DNA from: Haematococcus lacustris
Lineage: Eukaryota; Chlorophyta; Chlorophyceae; Chlamydomonadales; Haematococcaceae
DNA length: 64,000 nt
Direction of reading: 5' to 3'
Assembly: GCA_030144725.1 (NCBI GenBank)
Contig: JASKMD010000031.1
Location: forward strand, 3,629,326 to 3,693,325
This document shows, one piece after another, positions 42,450-54,639 of this stretch. The notes under the pieces are model-generated. The model was not told the origin of the DNA. It made no database searches and saw only the letters and a list, made by a program, of their open reading frames with translations. The position numbers were made by a program, and so were the translations under genes. Position 1 is the stretch's first letter; each line of letters starts with the position of its first letter.

Positions 42450-44213
42450 CTAGGGATAGTTTGGGATGTTATCAGAGGCCAGGGAAACAACTGTGTGACC
42501 CGTCGCATCCAAGCACTGGCATGTGTTGGGTGTGCATATGGGATCCTCCTTCTGACACCTGCAGCTGGACTGCACTGACGTGTCAGTACAGTTAAATATT
42601 AGGTTCCACGCACGCTCAAAAGCGTGAGCAAGGATAGGCTTGGTCACCAGGAGCTCGTGACCCACATAATGGGAGCCCCCGGCCTTGGCCCGGACCAAGT
42701 CGTTGTCAGGTGACAGAACTCCTTTGCCAGTGCGGTCAAAGGCGGCCTCATACACCTCTGGTGAGTGTTGCATCATGCGGCGAGTGGAGACGACCAGGTT
42801 GCTGTTCATGCTGGCTGCCCATCGATAGCCTGGGGGGCATGAGGAGTTGGTGAAGAGCGGAAAGATGCCTGGATGAGACTCGTAGTTCTGCAGATCACTG
42901 CAAGCAGGATGGCATGCGGGTAGGATGCCAAGGATGTTGAACTGTGGGATGCCACAATGTAAGTGCAACATGTCAAGGGATCAACATGTACAAGGGATCG
43001 ACGTGCTTGCATGTTGTAGCTACAATGTCAAGGAGTTGTCCACAGCAGGGGGAAGCACGCATGGCTGAAGCACTAAGCACTCATTGCTGGGTAATGGCAT
43101 GCACAGGTGCATGCGAGTGGACTGCTTTCCAATCTGCACTTGACCCTGCCTTTGGACCACTAAGAAGCAAGTTGAGAATAGGTGCAGAACCCTTGCCAAT
43201 GTGTGCCTTGCTCCCAGCAAAATCATTGAGCTCAAGAGGGAACGGCGAGGGAGAGGAGGGTGTTGACCATGCTCAAGACGAGGACAACGAGGGAGAGGAG
43301 AGTGTTTGAGGATTTGCTGAAGTGATGCCCTGATACCCACTTGCAGTCGGGGGAATTGATGAGGGACAGGGAGAGCACTCCAGTCTGCCTTGTGAACAGC
43401 TGCAAGCGATATTCCGCCTTGTCATGGTAAGAACCACCAATGTCAGCTTGCATGAACAATGCATGCCCAGAAGGGAAGCTCCGCAGGCGCCTGCAATGCC
43501 AAAGTATGCATGCATGCAAGGTCTGACACAAGGGTCACGTATAGCACGAGCACGCACTGATACCAGCAGCTGCCTGCTTGCTTATGGCACGGGCCACAAT
43601 GAGGTAGGCTGTCAGAGTTGTGGCTGCGGGCTTGCTTTGGTGGGCACACCTGTTATAGGCGAGGTAGAATAGCATGCTGTGAGGTTCCCGGCCTCTGTTG
43701 GGTAAAGACACGAAGGCCAGACGTAGTGTCCTGCCTGTCACTCCCCCGTCCTTCAAGGCTGACCACACCTCGTCTTTCTTCAGTATCCCGCCCTTGGTAA
43801 TAAGCCACAGGCATGGCAGCTGGAATTGGGAAGAGTGGCGCAGGTGTGTGGTGTTTAACATTTGTATCAACGCATGAGCCAGGGCTTGGAGGTTCTCTTT
43901 GTAATGAGACACCTGCCGCACGATGCAAATGACATTTGTCAAAACGGCAACACCCAGTTCCTTGGCACGGCTTACTGCACGGCTGTTTAAAATATACCAC
44001 GAAGTCAATAGCACGCCCACGTGGATGCTGGCACCGATGCGGGATGTCGAGGCGAGTAGTCCCGTTCAGTGCATCAGCTATCAGTTGTGCTATTGGAGGC
44101 AAGTCCTCCTCATCTCTGTAAGGGAAGGGTGCCGCATCCCTCAATTGTACTGCTGTGAAATTGCTAGTCACCGTGCTCGTCAAACACGCCAGTATCACAA
44201 GTAATGTAGGCAC
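42450..44213 (-). CDS. Unknown secreted or receptor-ectodomain-like protein (exon model incomplete)
   Basis: On the minus strand an ATG at 44213 starts a good signal peptide, MTVPTLLVILACLTSTVTS, followed by an N-glycosylation site (NFT) and a soluble region to about 44040. Further plausible exons: about 43650-44020 (SWYILNSRAVSRAKELGVAV, LPCLWLITKGGILKKDEVW); about 43345-43490 (FPSGHALFMQADIGGSYHDK, QTGVLSLSLINS); and about 42580-42940 (NSSCPPGYRWAASMNSNLVV, GGSHYVGHELLVTKPILAHA, FERAWNLIFNC). These look like one extracellular domain, but the family is not recognised. The frame change near 44035 is unresolved: an unrecognised intron or a frameshift. Part of the gene is repeated in the second unit. 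Confidence 0.5.
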
Positions 44214-44256
44214 CGTCATATCAAAATGGCGCGTTATCTGCAAAGCGGCCTACACT

Positions 44257-44950
44257 GGACCTTTTTCTGAACGCGAGTTATTTGAAGATTATTTGAAGAT
44301 TCGCCTTAGAATGAGAGGGATGACGTTTTGTTTTGCCGCCGTGCTGGTCAGTGTTCGCAGAGGCGTTTCGCTTGACCTCGCTTGAATGGCAATGGGCATG
44401 TGGGATGCTGGCCACGGCTGGCCACGGCGACGTCGACAGCGATGATGACCTTGAGATTGTCATTGCCCTAGGCATTCTTCCGCTGCTGTTGGCAGCCATC
44501 TTGCCTCTTGTGGCCGACCTCGCCCCCCCGCAGTACGTTTGTCTCGAATGTACATGCTTGCTCTCTTTGTCGGAAACGCAATGTGTGCTTTGTGTAGGCG
44601 ACTGCCCCGTATGGGCGGCTTCTACGATGAAGCCGTTCTGGGGAAATGAGGAGTTCAGGTGCGCATTGCACTGTGCTTGGCACTGGCCTTTGCAGTGAAC
44701 GCACATCCAGCACATGCAGCAGGCTGCAGGTGTGCCGCAATGCGGGCTGCAACACGCCGCAACACGCAGCATGTGGATGAGCAGCAACAGTAGGATGCAG
44801 GTGTGGTGCAGTGGATGAGCAGCAGCAGCAATCTGCAGGTGTGCTGCAATGCGGGCTGCAACAGACAGCATGTGTGGTGCAGTGAATGAGCAACAACAGT
44901 AGGATGCAGGTGTGCTGCAGTACAGGCTGCAACAGGCTGCAGGTGTGGAT

Positions 44951-44981
<31 letters not shown>

Positions 44982-45875
44982 CTGCACGTGTGGTCAAGTG
45001 GATGAGCATCAACAGCAACAATAGCAGCCTGCAGGTGTGATGCATTGCAGGCTGAAGCAGGCAGCATGTGTGTTGCAGTAGTTGAGCAATGTTTTCAACA
45101 TGTAAGATTGGTAAACCTCAACACAGCCCAGCTGTTATGCTTTGGTTGTTGTACAAGATGTAAGAAGGACGTCATGCCTCAACATGATGTTAGAACAGTG
45201 CATGAGCTGCAGCCACATGCTGCAACATAGCCTGTCTCGACACCGACTCGACGAATGTCAACACAACACCAAGCACAATAGCCAAGTACCAATGTTGTGC
45301 CAATGGCCCCACCCCTTCTGTAAGGCTGTACCGCTCAACGCAACGGGGCTAAAATCTTGACACCGCAAAGTGGGGCACGGAGTGGTGTGCAGTGGCCATC
45401 GCGCCAATGAACATGGTGGTGATGGCGAAATGCGTTGGGCTTCAGCGCCGCATACATGGCAGCACTTCGCTAGGCCAGGCGCAGTTCGCTATCACGGCGA
45501 TGCGTCCTCGATGTTGAGGGGGCTCGCCATTGAGCAGGCTGCTGGCCGTGCTGGTGGTGGGGCTAATGTTGCGGGCCGAGCTGGTGGCTAACGACCATCA
45601 ACGACTAATTCGATTCATATAATCTTCAGCAATCTTGCCTTCGGTGCCCACGTGCGGGGGTCCTCGTAGATAATCAAAGTAATTACAAGTAACTTAAAAA
45701 AGTGTATTTGCAAGCTACTGCGCCTCAGCGCCTCCTTGGTGGCCCCGAATCTGAAGCGCACTTCGACGTAGCACGTAGTGCGGTTGGCGGTCGCTAAGCT
45801 GCTGCCCAACCTCGGCAAATTTCATAAGAAAGTTCAAATTATCTTTGAATTTAACGATGTTTCAGAAAAAGGTCC
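44257..45875. mobile_element. 1.6-kb TIR element, copy 2, with ACT/ACT flanks
   Basis: Same element as 34402-36014, six bases longer because of a CAG repeat. Here the three bases on each side are identical (ACT at 44254-44256 and 45876-45878), which fits a 3-bp target-site duplication like those of F2 and F3. Confidence 0.7.
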
Positions 45876-48800
45876 ACTAGCGTAAGTTCCTTGCCGACAA
45901 TGAATTTCAAACTCAAAAATGGATTGTTGTATTTCTTAGTAAAATTCAGGTTGGATGGTGGGTAGGGCACGACTGTTAACGTTAAACATCCTGATGTTCG
46001 GGCATGTTAACGTGGTTTAACAAATGTTTAACGTAACGTTAACGCCTTGAGCCTGACACTCTGACGACCCGGAGTGCGGTGGGGGTTTGATAGAGGTCTT
46101 GCGGTACATAATTTGCACGAATATGCAACAAAGTACGCTCCCGACATCTAAAGCCAGGGCCTCCCAATTATGATGTTTTGGCATGTAAAACCGTCACATG
46201 CGACCGATTGCTCCGGGAGCAGGCCGATGGCTTTAGCCACGCGCGGCATGGCTTAAACGCGGACTCTAGTTCTGGCAGCAACCTGCAGCTGCTTCGATTG
46301 TGGTCGGCAGGGTGGTTGGGATCCGCCGGCCACCCTCAAGACATCGCGCAGTGCAGGCGTGCTCTTGGTGCTCTACGCATAGGCTTTGCTGCCAGCCCGC
46401 GAGGTGAGGTGCACGCAGCAGTTGCCACTAGCATGCGCCGATGGCCGCCAGCACAGGTTACCCAACGAACATCTGATGATGCAGGAGTTTCCGAGTACAC
46501 CATGGCACACCTAAATGGGTATTCCAAGCTTCAGCTGCGGCTCCGTTGAGCAGGTAGGAAAACAGCAAATCCAGCCAAAACTCAGAGAGATGTCTTATTT
46601 TTGTGCCGACCCCCAAATCAAAGGCTACTCTACTCATATGCCTAGCTGCGATAGAAGAGTCAATAGTACTCTCAAAGCTCAGTGAGCCATGGCGTGTCAA
46701 TTGCAGGAGCCTAAGCACCACAGACCCTTCCTGCCCACAGTACCTTCCAGCAGCCCACCCTAGCAGGCCCAGCTGCCTACCACCACCTCCCAGCACCTCC
46801 TCACTTTCCTTCTGCCTGACATGGCACCCGTAAACAAACACACGAGAGCAAACAGAGCCAATGGGGCAAAGGCCCAGGCTCAGAATGAGGCAACCCAGAG
46901 CATGGAGCAGCTCACTGCCGCGCATGCAGCCCTCACCGGTGCGCGTGCACCCCTCACTGCTGAGCTTCTCTAGCGTGCCGACAAGGAATTTCAAACTCAA
47001 AGATGGCTTTTTACATCACTGAGTAAAATTCAGGTGGGCTGTAATGCCCGCCTACCATTCGCTTTCCCTTAGGGCAGTTCTATGTCCTAGTCAGGCGACC
47101 CCAACGGACAAAAAATGACAGGAAATGATAGGAAACCGACCCATGGTAATCAAAACGACGCCGCGTCTCAGCCACGTGGTTTCTATTTATGTTTCGCACA
47201 TCCCTGGATAGAGGACTCTGTCAACTATGCGGTGCAGCTTGGAACATTAAATATTGTGCACTGTGCTGAGTGCTATGGCGGCTCAAATCTTGACTTTCAA
47301 ATTCATGCCAGTTCTGCTCATGCGGGCCTCGCCGCGACCGACCGCCGCGACCGACGTGGCCCAGTAGCCTCTGCAAACAGTCAGGGACAGTCGCCGCAGT
47401 CAAAACAATTCACATGGCACGCCAAACCGATGTAACGACGCCCCTCCACCCATGCTCGGAAGCATACAAGGCTGCTGCATTGCTTGACCGCTTCGTGAGT
47501 AGTACCTACTACCTGGCCACTCGGTAAGGCCACTGAAGGTGTGTAGGCCATTTCTACGTTACCTTGCTCGACATGTTGGGTCCGATCCCTCCCGCCCGCC
47601 CTCCGCTTGCGTGTCGAGCTTGTGTCCAGCTCCGCCCTGACCCCCTGCTGCGCAGCTGGAGGGGTGGGCAGGTCAGGGGCAGCACCAACACCAGCTGCCT
47701 GCTGCTGCCAGGGGGGTGCAGCAGGAGGGGGGGGCAGGTCAGGGGCGGCACCAGCACCAGCTGCCTGCTGCTGCCAGGGGGGTGCAGCAGGAGGGGGGGG
47801 CAGGTCAGGGGCGGCACCAGCACCAGCTGCCTGCTGCTGCCAGGGGGGTGCAGCAGGAGGGGGGGGCAGGTCAGGCTTACAAGTGCTTGAAGATCTTACA
47901 AGTGCTTGAAGATCTTACAAGTGCTTGAAGATCTTACAAGTGCTTGAAGATCTTACAAGTGCTTGAAGATCTAACAAGTGCTTGAAGATGAGCATGCTGC
48001 CGGCTGTGACCCATGGGTATAAAGGCGTGGGAGGGGCTGGGAGGGGTTGGGAAGGGGTGGCGGGGCAGTAAGGGGGCTGGGAGGGGGCGGGAGGGGGTGG
48101 GAGGCTTCGGCGGGGGCTTGGAGGTGGTGGGGCTGCAAGGGGGCTGGGAGGGGGTGGGAGGGGGGGGGAGGGGGGGGGAGGGGGGGGCTGGGGCTGGGAG
48201 GGGGTGGGAGCGCGGGCTGGGAGTGGGAGGGGTGGGGAAGGCGGGGAGGGGGCTGGGAGGGGGCTGGGAGGGGGCAGGTTCCAGGCGGTCGGAGTAGGCT
48301 AGTCAATCCTACAAGGCAGAGTTGGGTCACGCCAAAGTCATTTCAGGCGGGCCTAATTAATGGATTGCCGTGCTTTCTTTTCCAGCAGCTGTGTCATTGA
48401 GTAATGAACAAAGTAACAACAAGACACTCTAATAACTCAGAGTGGTCAGCTCACAACATGCCGATTTGTGCAAGGGGGTCCCTTTTTCTGTGTAGCTGGC
48501 TAGAGAGACCTCTATCCAATCGCACCTCGTTGCAATGTCGCGTTATTTCTTGCCCAACGACGGTCTTCCGACGCCGCCTGCACCAATGAAAGGCTCGTGG
48601 AGCAAGCCTGGCGGGCTGAAATGAGATTGTACTTCTGGCTCGATATCACGCGCAGCTCCATCACTGATGCCGCTACATATCACTATAACAATCGATGGTG
48701 AGCAGCTGAGGTGTACCCGCGCTCGCTTGCGCCGGCATGGCCTCACTCACAAGAGGTAACGCGCCGCCCGCCAGAAGGCGCGCAGTAATTCGCAGCTGCC

Positions 48801-51800
48801 AATGTGACAAACGCTATTGAAAACGGTCCAGTATTGAAAGAGTATTTGCATGAAGATTACCAACCCCATGTTGGGGTCTCCTGAGTCCTAGCCTGGTTAC
48901 ATGGCGTTCACACGTTGAAAAGATGTAAGGCGCGCTCTTCCAAAACGCTACAGAACGCTACGGCCGCTGGCATCGGTATGAGCTGTTTAACTCAGGTGTC
49001 CCCAACTAACAGGAAACCGACCCCTGGTAATCAAAACGACGCCGCGTCTCAGTCCCGTGGTTTCTATTCATGCTATGCACATCACTGGATAGAGGACTCC
49101 GTCAGCGATGCGGTGCAACATGTATCATTAAATACTGTACAGCGTGCTGAGTGTTGTGGCGGCTCAAATCTCCACATTCAAATCAATGCATTGTTTGCTC
49201 ATGCGGGCCTCGTCGCTAGACACCGCTGCGATCGCCGTGGCCCAGGAGCACCTGCGCACAGTGAGGCACAGTCGCCGCAGTCAAAACGATTCACATGGTC
49301 ACCCCCTATCGCGCTCAGTGGCCCAGCGACATGGACGGGGATTTATTTCTTGAATTTCTGTCGGGCGCTGGACCCCTGCCGGGCGCTGCCGGGCGCTGGA
49401 CCCCCCCTGACATGTGTTCTAGTGCTAGTGCTAGTGCTGATGAGAGTGATGGTACGGCTTGTGGCCTGTCCCTGCACCCGAACAGCGCGTCGGAAAGTTT
49501 CGGACCTCTTCGCGACCCCTAAAACGCGACTTATCAGAGCCTCTTACTGGGCAGTGACTGATAGGTTCGGGGTACCTCTGATATGCGAGCAATGACAAAA
49601 GGAATGACCGGTTGCCTGACCCCTGAATTCAGTCTAATTCATAGGTAGTTTAGAGGGGTCTAAATCATTGCTAAAGTTGAGCCTATAGAGCTATGTATCT
49701 GTGGGAATTCATAGCTGATTCATAGAGCTCTTAATCTGTGGCGATTTTGCTGTGACTCAGTGGCAAATTGGAGGTGACCCAGCTGTGATTTAGTGGTAAA
49801 TCAGAGGTGACTTAGTTGTGACTCCGTGCCGTATTGGAGGTGACTCAGCTGTGAATCTGTGGAATCTTGTTACTGGTTACAGGTTACTTGCACAAGTCAA
49901 CTGCAAAGTACGTGTCTCGACGTTTATTCGCAACACCTGACAAAGACACTACAATAATGGCTCCTTGCTGGCTCCTTGTTGGCAGCTGCTCTACTCCCCT
50001 GCCGCCTTGCTTGCAATCACCAAGCCATGCTACACCTCTCATGTTCCAGCTGTCTCCATCTGCAAGCAAGCATCAGCCAGCTAAGGCTCTGCAGGCAGAT
50101 GAACAAGGACATGCATAACCACAATAGGGCAGGCTGGGCTGACTCCCCAGCAGCATGTGCACTCACCTGCTTGCGTCCTCTTGCCCCACTATTGCTGCTG
50201 GCCTATGCCTGCACCGCTTGGCTGCGTCCCCTCTCTTGGCAGATGCTCATGGCTGTTGATGTGGGGAGGGGAAAGGTGTTGTTGTACATACCTGAAGTGC
50301 TCAACACCGAGGCAAGGGACAGCAAGTGCATGGTATATGCTAGAGCGTTGCTTGGACTGAAGGTAACCCACTTCCCCATATACCCACCTGCCTATCTGTC
50401 TACCTGCCTGTCAACTCCTGCCATCTAATGCCCTCCCTGCTCATCCCACCCTCCTCCAGGAACCCACCTTGATGCATGCACACTTGACAATGGCAACAGA
50501 ACTCCTTCATGGCAGCCTGCAATGATGCAAACATGCAACATTGCACATCTCAAAGCAATATAGCTCAACACAGACACAGACAGCACATGCATCACATTCA
50601 CCACGGTAATGGGTTTCGACGTGGCTGAGTAGAAGTCGGGGCCGCGTTGCTGTCTCCTGCTGGGTGACTCCTGCTGGGTGACTCCTTACCTGCGCGAAGG
50701 AAGTGCGACGCGACTTCAAGCGGGTCCACATGTCAACATCTACATCCACAGCCACTCCGGCCGCGCCTATGGCTGCCACTGCGGATAAAGGGCTGCTTGT
50801 CAGTGACTCCTAACCTGCGCGAAGGAAATAGGACGCGAGGTCAGGCGGTTCCACACGTCAACAGGGTAGCAGCAGGGCATCAGGGCAGCCGGTTAGGGTA
50901 GGGCAGCAGCAGTGCATCAGGGCAGCCGTTCAGGGTAGGGCAGCAGCAGGGCAGCCGGTCAGGGTAGGGTAGCAGCAGGGCATCAGGGCAGCTATTCAGG
51001 GTAGGGCAGCAGCAGGGCAGCCGTTCAGGGTAGGGCAGCAGCAGGGCAGCCGGTCAGGGTAGAGTAGCAGCAGGGCATCAGGGCAGCCGTTCAGGGTAGG
51101 GCAGCAGCAGGGCAGCCGGTCAGGGTAGGGCAGCAGCCGGGCAGCCGGTCAGGGTAGAGTAGTAGCAGGGCATCAGGGCAGCCGTTCAGGGTAGAGTAGC
51201 AGCAGGGCAGCCGGTCAGGGTAGAGTAGCAGCAGGGCATCAGGGCAGCCGGTCATGGTAGGGCAGCAGCAGGGCAGCCGGTCAGGGTAGGGCAGCAGCCG
51301 GGCAACCATCAGGGTAGGGCAGCAGCAGGGCATCAGGGCAGCCGTTCAGGGTAGAGTAGCAGCAGGGCAGCCATCAGGGTAGGGCAGCAGCAGGGCAGCC
51401 GGTCAGGGTAGGGTAGCAGCAGGGCATCAGGGCAGCCGGTCAGGGTAGGGCAGCAGCAGGGCAGCCGGGCAGGGTAGGGCAGCAGCAGGGCATCAGGGCA
51501 GCCGGTCAGGGTAGGGCAGCAGCAGGGTAGCCAGTCAGGGTAGAGTAGCAGCCGGGCATCAGGGCAGCTGTTCAGGGTAGGGCAGCAGCAGGGCAGCCGG
51601 TCATGGTAGGGCAGCAGCAGGGCAGCCGGTCATGGTAGGGCAGCAGCCGTGCAGCCGGTAAGGGACGGGCAGCAGCAGGGCATCAGGGCAGCCGGTCAGG
51701 GTAGGGCAGCAGCAGGGCAGCCGGGCAGGGAAGGGCAGCAGCAGGGCAGCAGGGCAGGGTAGGGCAGCAGCCGGGCAGCCGGTCAGGGTAGGGTAGCGGT

Positions 51801-52310
51801 AATGGTACGGTACGCATACAGTATATACATCGCCGCATACGCATCAGCCCAACCCTACAGATAATGTTGTGTACAGTCACTGTACTACAGTGAGGTGTTT
51901 GCTGCATAGCCTGCTGGCCCTGACACCGATGAGGGGTTAGTAGGGCAGACACAGCCATTGCTGTCACAGTCGGACTCACTCACTCGGACTCACAACTGGG
52001 ACTCACTTACTCAGACTCAGCACTCAAACTCACGCATCCAGCACTTAGACTCAGCACTCAGCACTGTGGCCTGGTGCAAGAGCTGGTGCAAAGACTGGTG
52101 CAAGAGCGCTGTGGCCGGAGGCCGCAACTTGGTCCGTGCGCCCCGTCCGCTGTCGGACGGGCCCGCTGTACTAGTATGGTTGCAATACACATGTGTAGCA
52201 AACCCTCTCCACACTGCCTTGCATGTATTGTTGTTGCTCTTGGCATAATTGAGCTACCGCTTGCTGAAGCAGCTGGTGTTGGCGTTCCTGTGCTAGTGAT
52301 AGTTCCTGTG

Positions 52311-53500
52311 CTAGGGATAGTTTGGGATGTTATCAGAGGCCAGGGAAACAACTGTGTGACCCGTCGCATCCAAGCACTGGCATGTGTTGGGTGTGCATAT
52401 GGGATCCTCCTTCTGACACCTGCAGCTGGACTGCACTGACGTGTCAGTACAGTTAAATATTAGGTTCCACGCACGCTCAAAAGCGTGAGCAAGGATAGGC
52501 TTGGTCACCAGGAGCTCGTGACCCACATAATGGGAGCCCCCGGCCTTGGCCCGGACCAAGTCGTTGTCAGGTGACAGAACTCCTTTGCCAGTGCGGTCAA
52601 AGGCGGCCTCATACACCTCTGGTGAGTGTTGCATCATGCGGCGAGTGGAGACGACCAGGTTGCTGTTCATGCTGGCTGCCCATCGATAGCCTGGGGGGCA
52701 TGAGGAGTTGGTGAAGAGCGGAAAGATGCCTGGATGAGACTCGTAGTTCTGCAGATCACTGCAAGCAGGATGGCATGCGGGTAGGATGCCAAGGATGTTG
52801 AACTGTGGGATGCCACAATGTAAGTGCAACATGTCAAGGGATCAACATGTACAAGGGATCGACGTGCTTGCATGTTGTAGCTACAATGTCAAGGAGTTGT
52901 CCACAGCAGGGGGAAGCACGCATGGCTGAAGCACTAAGCACTCATTGCTGGGTAATGGCATGCACAGGTGCATGCGAGTGGACTGCTTTCCAATCTGCAC
53001 TTGACCCTGCCTTTGGACCACTAAGAAGCAAGTTGAGAATAGGTGCAGAACCCTTGCCAATGTGTGCCTTGCTCCCAGCAAAATCATTGAGCTCAAGAGG
53101 GAACGGCGAGGGAGAGGAGGGTGTTGACCATGCTCAAGACGAGGACAACGAGGGAGAGGAGAGTGTTTGAGGATTTGCTGAAGTGATGCCCTGATACCCA
53201 CTTGCAGTCGGGGGAATTGATGAGGGACAGGGAGAGCACTCCAGTCTGCCTTGTGAACAGCTGCAAGCGATATTCCGCCTTGTCATGGTAAGAACCACCA
53301 ATGTCAGCTTGCATGAACAATGCATGCCCAGAAGGGAAGCTCCGCAGGCGCCTGCAATGCCAAAGTATGCATGCATGCAAGGTCTGACACAAGGGTCACG
53401 TATAGCACGAGCACGCACTGATACCAGCAGCTGCCTGCTTGCTTATGGCACGGGCCACAATGAGGTAGGCTGTCAGAGTTGTGGCTGCGGGCTTGCTTTG
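52311..53500 (-). CDS. Unknown secreted/ectodomain-like protein, second copy, partial
   Basis: Corresponds to 42450-43639 with no coding change noticed in the conserved-looking exons. The signal-peptide exon and the exon at 43650-44020 would lie in the gap. Open frames printed across the N run are not real. Confidence 0.45.
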
Positions 53501-54000
53501 NNNNNNNNNNNNNNNNNNNNNNNNNNNNNNNNNNNNNNNNNNNNNNNNNNNNNNNNNNNNNNNNNNNNNNNNNNNNNNNNNNNNNNNNNNNNNNNNNNNN
53601 NNNNNNNNNNNNNNNNNNNNNNNNNNNNNNNNNNNNNNNNNNNNNNNNNNNNNNNNNNNNNNNNNNNNNNNNNNNNNNNNNNNNNNNNNNNNNNNNNNNN
53701 NNNNNNNNNNNNNNNNNNNNNNNNNNNNNNNNNNNNNNNNNNNNNNNNNNNNNNNNNNNNNNNNNNNNNNNNNNNNNNNNNNNNNNNNNNNNNNNNNNNN
53801 NNNNNNNNNNNNNNNNNNNNNNNNNNNNNNNNNNNNNNNNNNNNNNNNNNNNNNNNNNNNNNNNNNNNNNNNNNNNNNNNNNNNNNNNNNNNNNNNNNNN
53901 NNNNNNNNNNNNNNNNNNNNNNNNNNNNNNNNNNNNNNNNNNNNNNNNNNNNNNNNNNNNNNNNNNNNNNNNNNNNNNNNNNNNNNNNNNNNNNNNNNNN
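53501..54000. other. Assembly gap, 500 N
   Basis: Exactly 500 N, so the size is probably nominal. The missing sequence should include at least the 617-bp end of the tandem unit if the duplication is real. Confidence 1.
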
Positions 54001-54639
54001 AAAATCCTCTCTCACCAGGCTCCCCTCCATGACCACATCCCATGCAAACCTGCGGCCCTGCAATGCATGGAGCGGCTGCGCACACCCTGTGCAGCCTTGT
54101 CACAGCTGCTTGCCAGCTTCCTAGCAGCTTCCTGGTGGCTTCCGGGCATGTCCCTGCACTTGCCATGCCCAGGGACAGCACTGCACCTGCAGAGTGGACA
54201 GCGTACGTAGCGCAGGCAGCCGTAGGGGGCAGCCGCCCCTAGCACTGGTGGGGGGGCAGGTCAGGGCCCCGCACCTGCAGCTCAAGGTGGATTGGGAGGA
54301 CCAGGGGTCAGGGCGGCTCAGAGGGCCTCTGAGGGGTCAGGGGGTTCAGGGGTGCTCCGGGGGGTCAGGGTCATGGCAGCCCTGTGGCATGCCTGGGCAG
54401 TGCAAAGGAGGGGTGCTGCGGATGCTGGCAGCCCCCTTGTGTTTGCCCTGGTGAACAGAGCTTCAGGATGGGACCGCAGCAATCTAAAGGGCCTGGTGTT
54501 GTGGTCTGGCCGCCGAGGGGGGTGGCGGCAGCCCTGAGGCCCCTGCCTTAACCCAGGCATGTCAGGGGGGTCAAGGGGGGCTTAGGGGGGGGGTCCAGGG
54601 GGTTCAGGGGGGGTCAGGGGGGTCAGGGGGGCTCACCCC
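54001..54639. other. Sequence right of the gap, no gene called
   Basis: The minus-strand frame from 54210 has no recognisable motif but could be a further exon of the LRR gene. 54560-54640 is a (ggggggtcag)n-like G-rich minisatellite. Confidence 0.4.

Larger units (their letters stand above)
34402..44256. repeat. Tandem unit, copy 1 (9,855 bp)
   Basis: The whole segment is repeated from 44257 to at least 53500 at more than 99.8% identity. I noticed about ten substitutions, a 6-bp CAG length difference near 35110 versus 44960, and a few single-base homopolymer differences. The left edge of both copies is the first base of the TIR element (ggacctttttctgaa). The last 617 bp of copy 1 (43640-44256) fall in the gap in copy 2. 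Confidence 0.97.
44257..53500. repeat. Tandem unit, copy 2 (truncated by assembly gap)
   Basis: Same content and order as 34402-43639. Its features are at +9,855 to +9,861: TIR element 44257-45875, coding-like repeats about 47115-47435 and 49014-49353, minisatellites 47658-47988 and 50876-51801. Sequence is lost at the N run exactly where copy 1 continues with 43640. Confidence 0.97.

Noticed and set aside
34402..53500. The long direct repeats as LTRs of one retrotransposon
   Set aside because: The repeats are 9.2 kb and directly adjacent, with no internal gag-pol region, primer-binding site or polypurine tract between them.
53285..54210. ORFs of 183-279 residues spanning the N run
   Set aside because: The N run is read as X; there is no sequence evidence for continuity across the gap.
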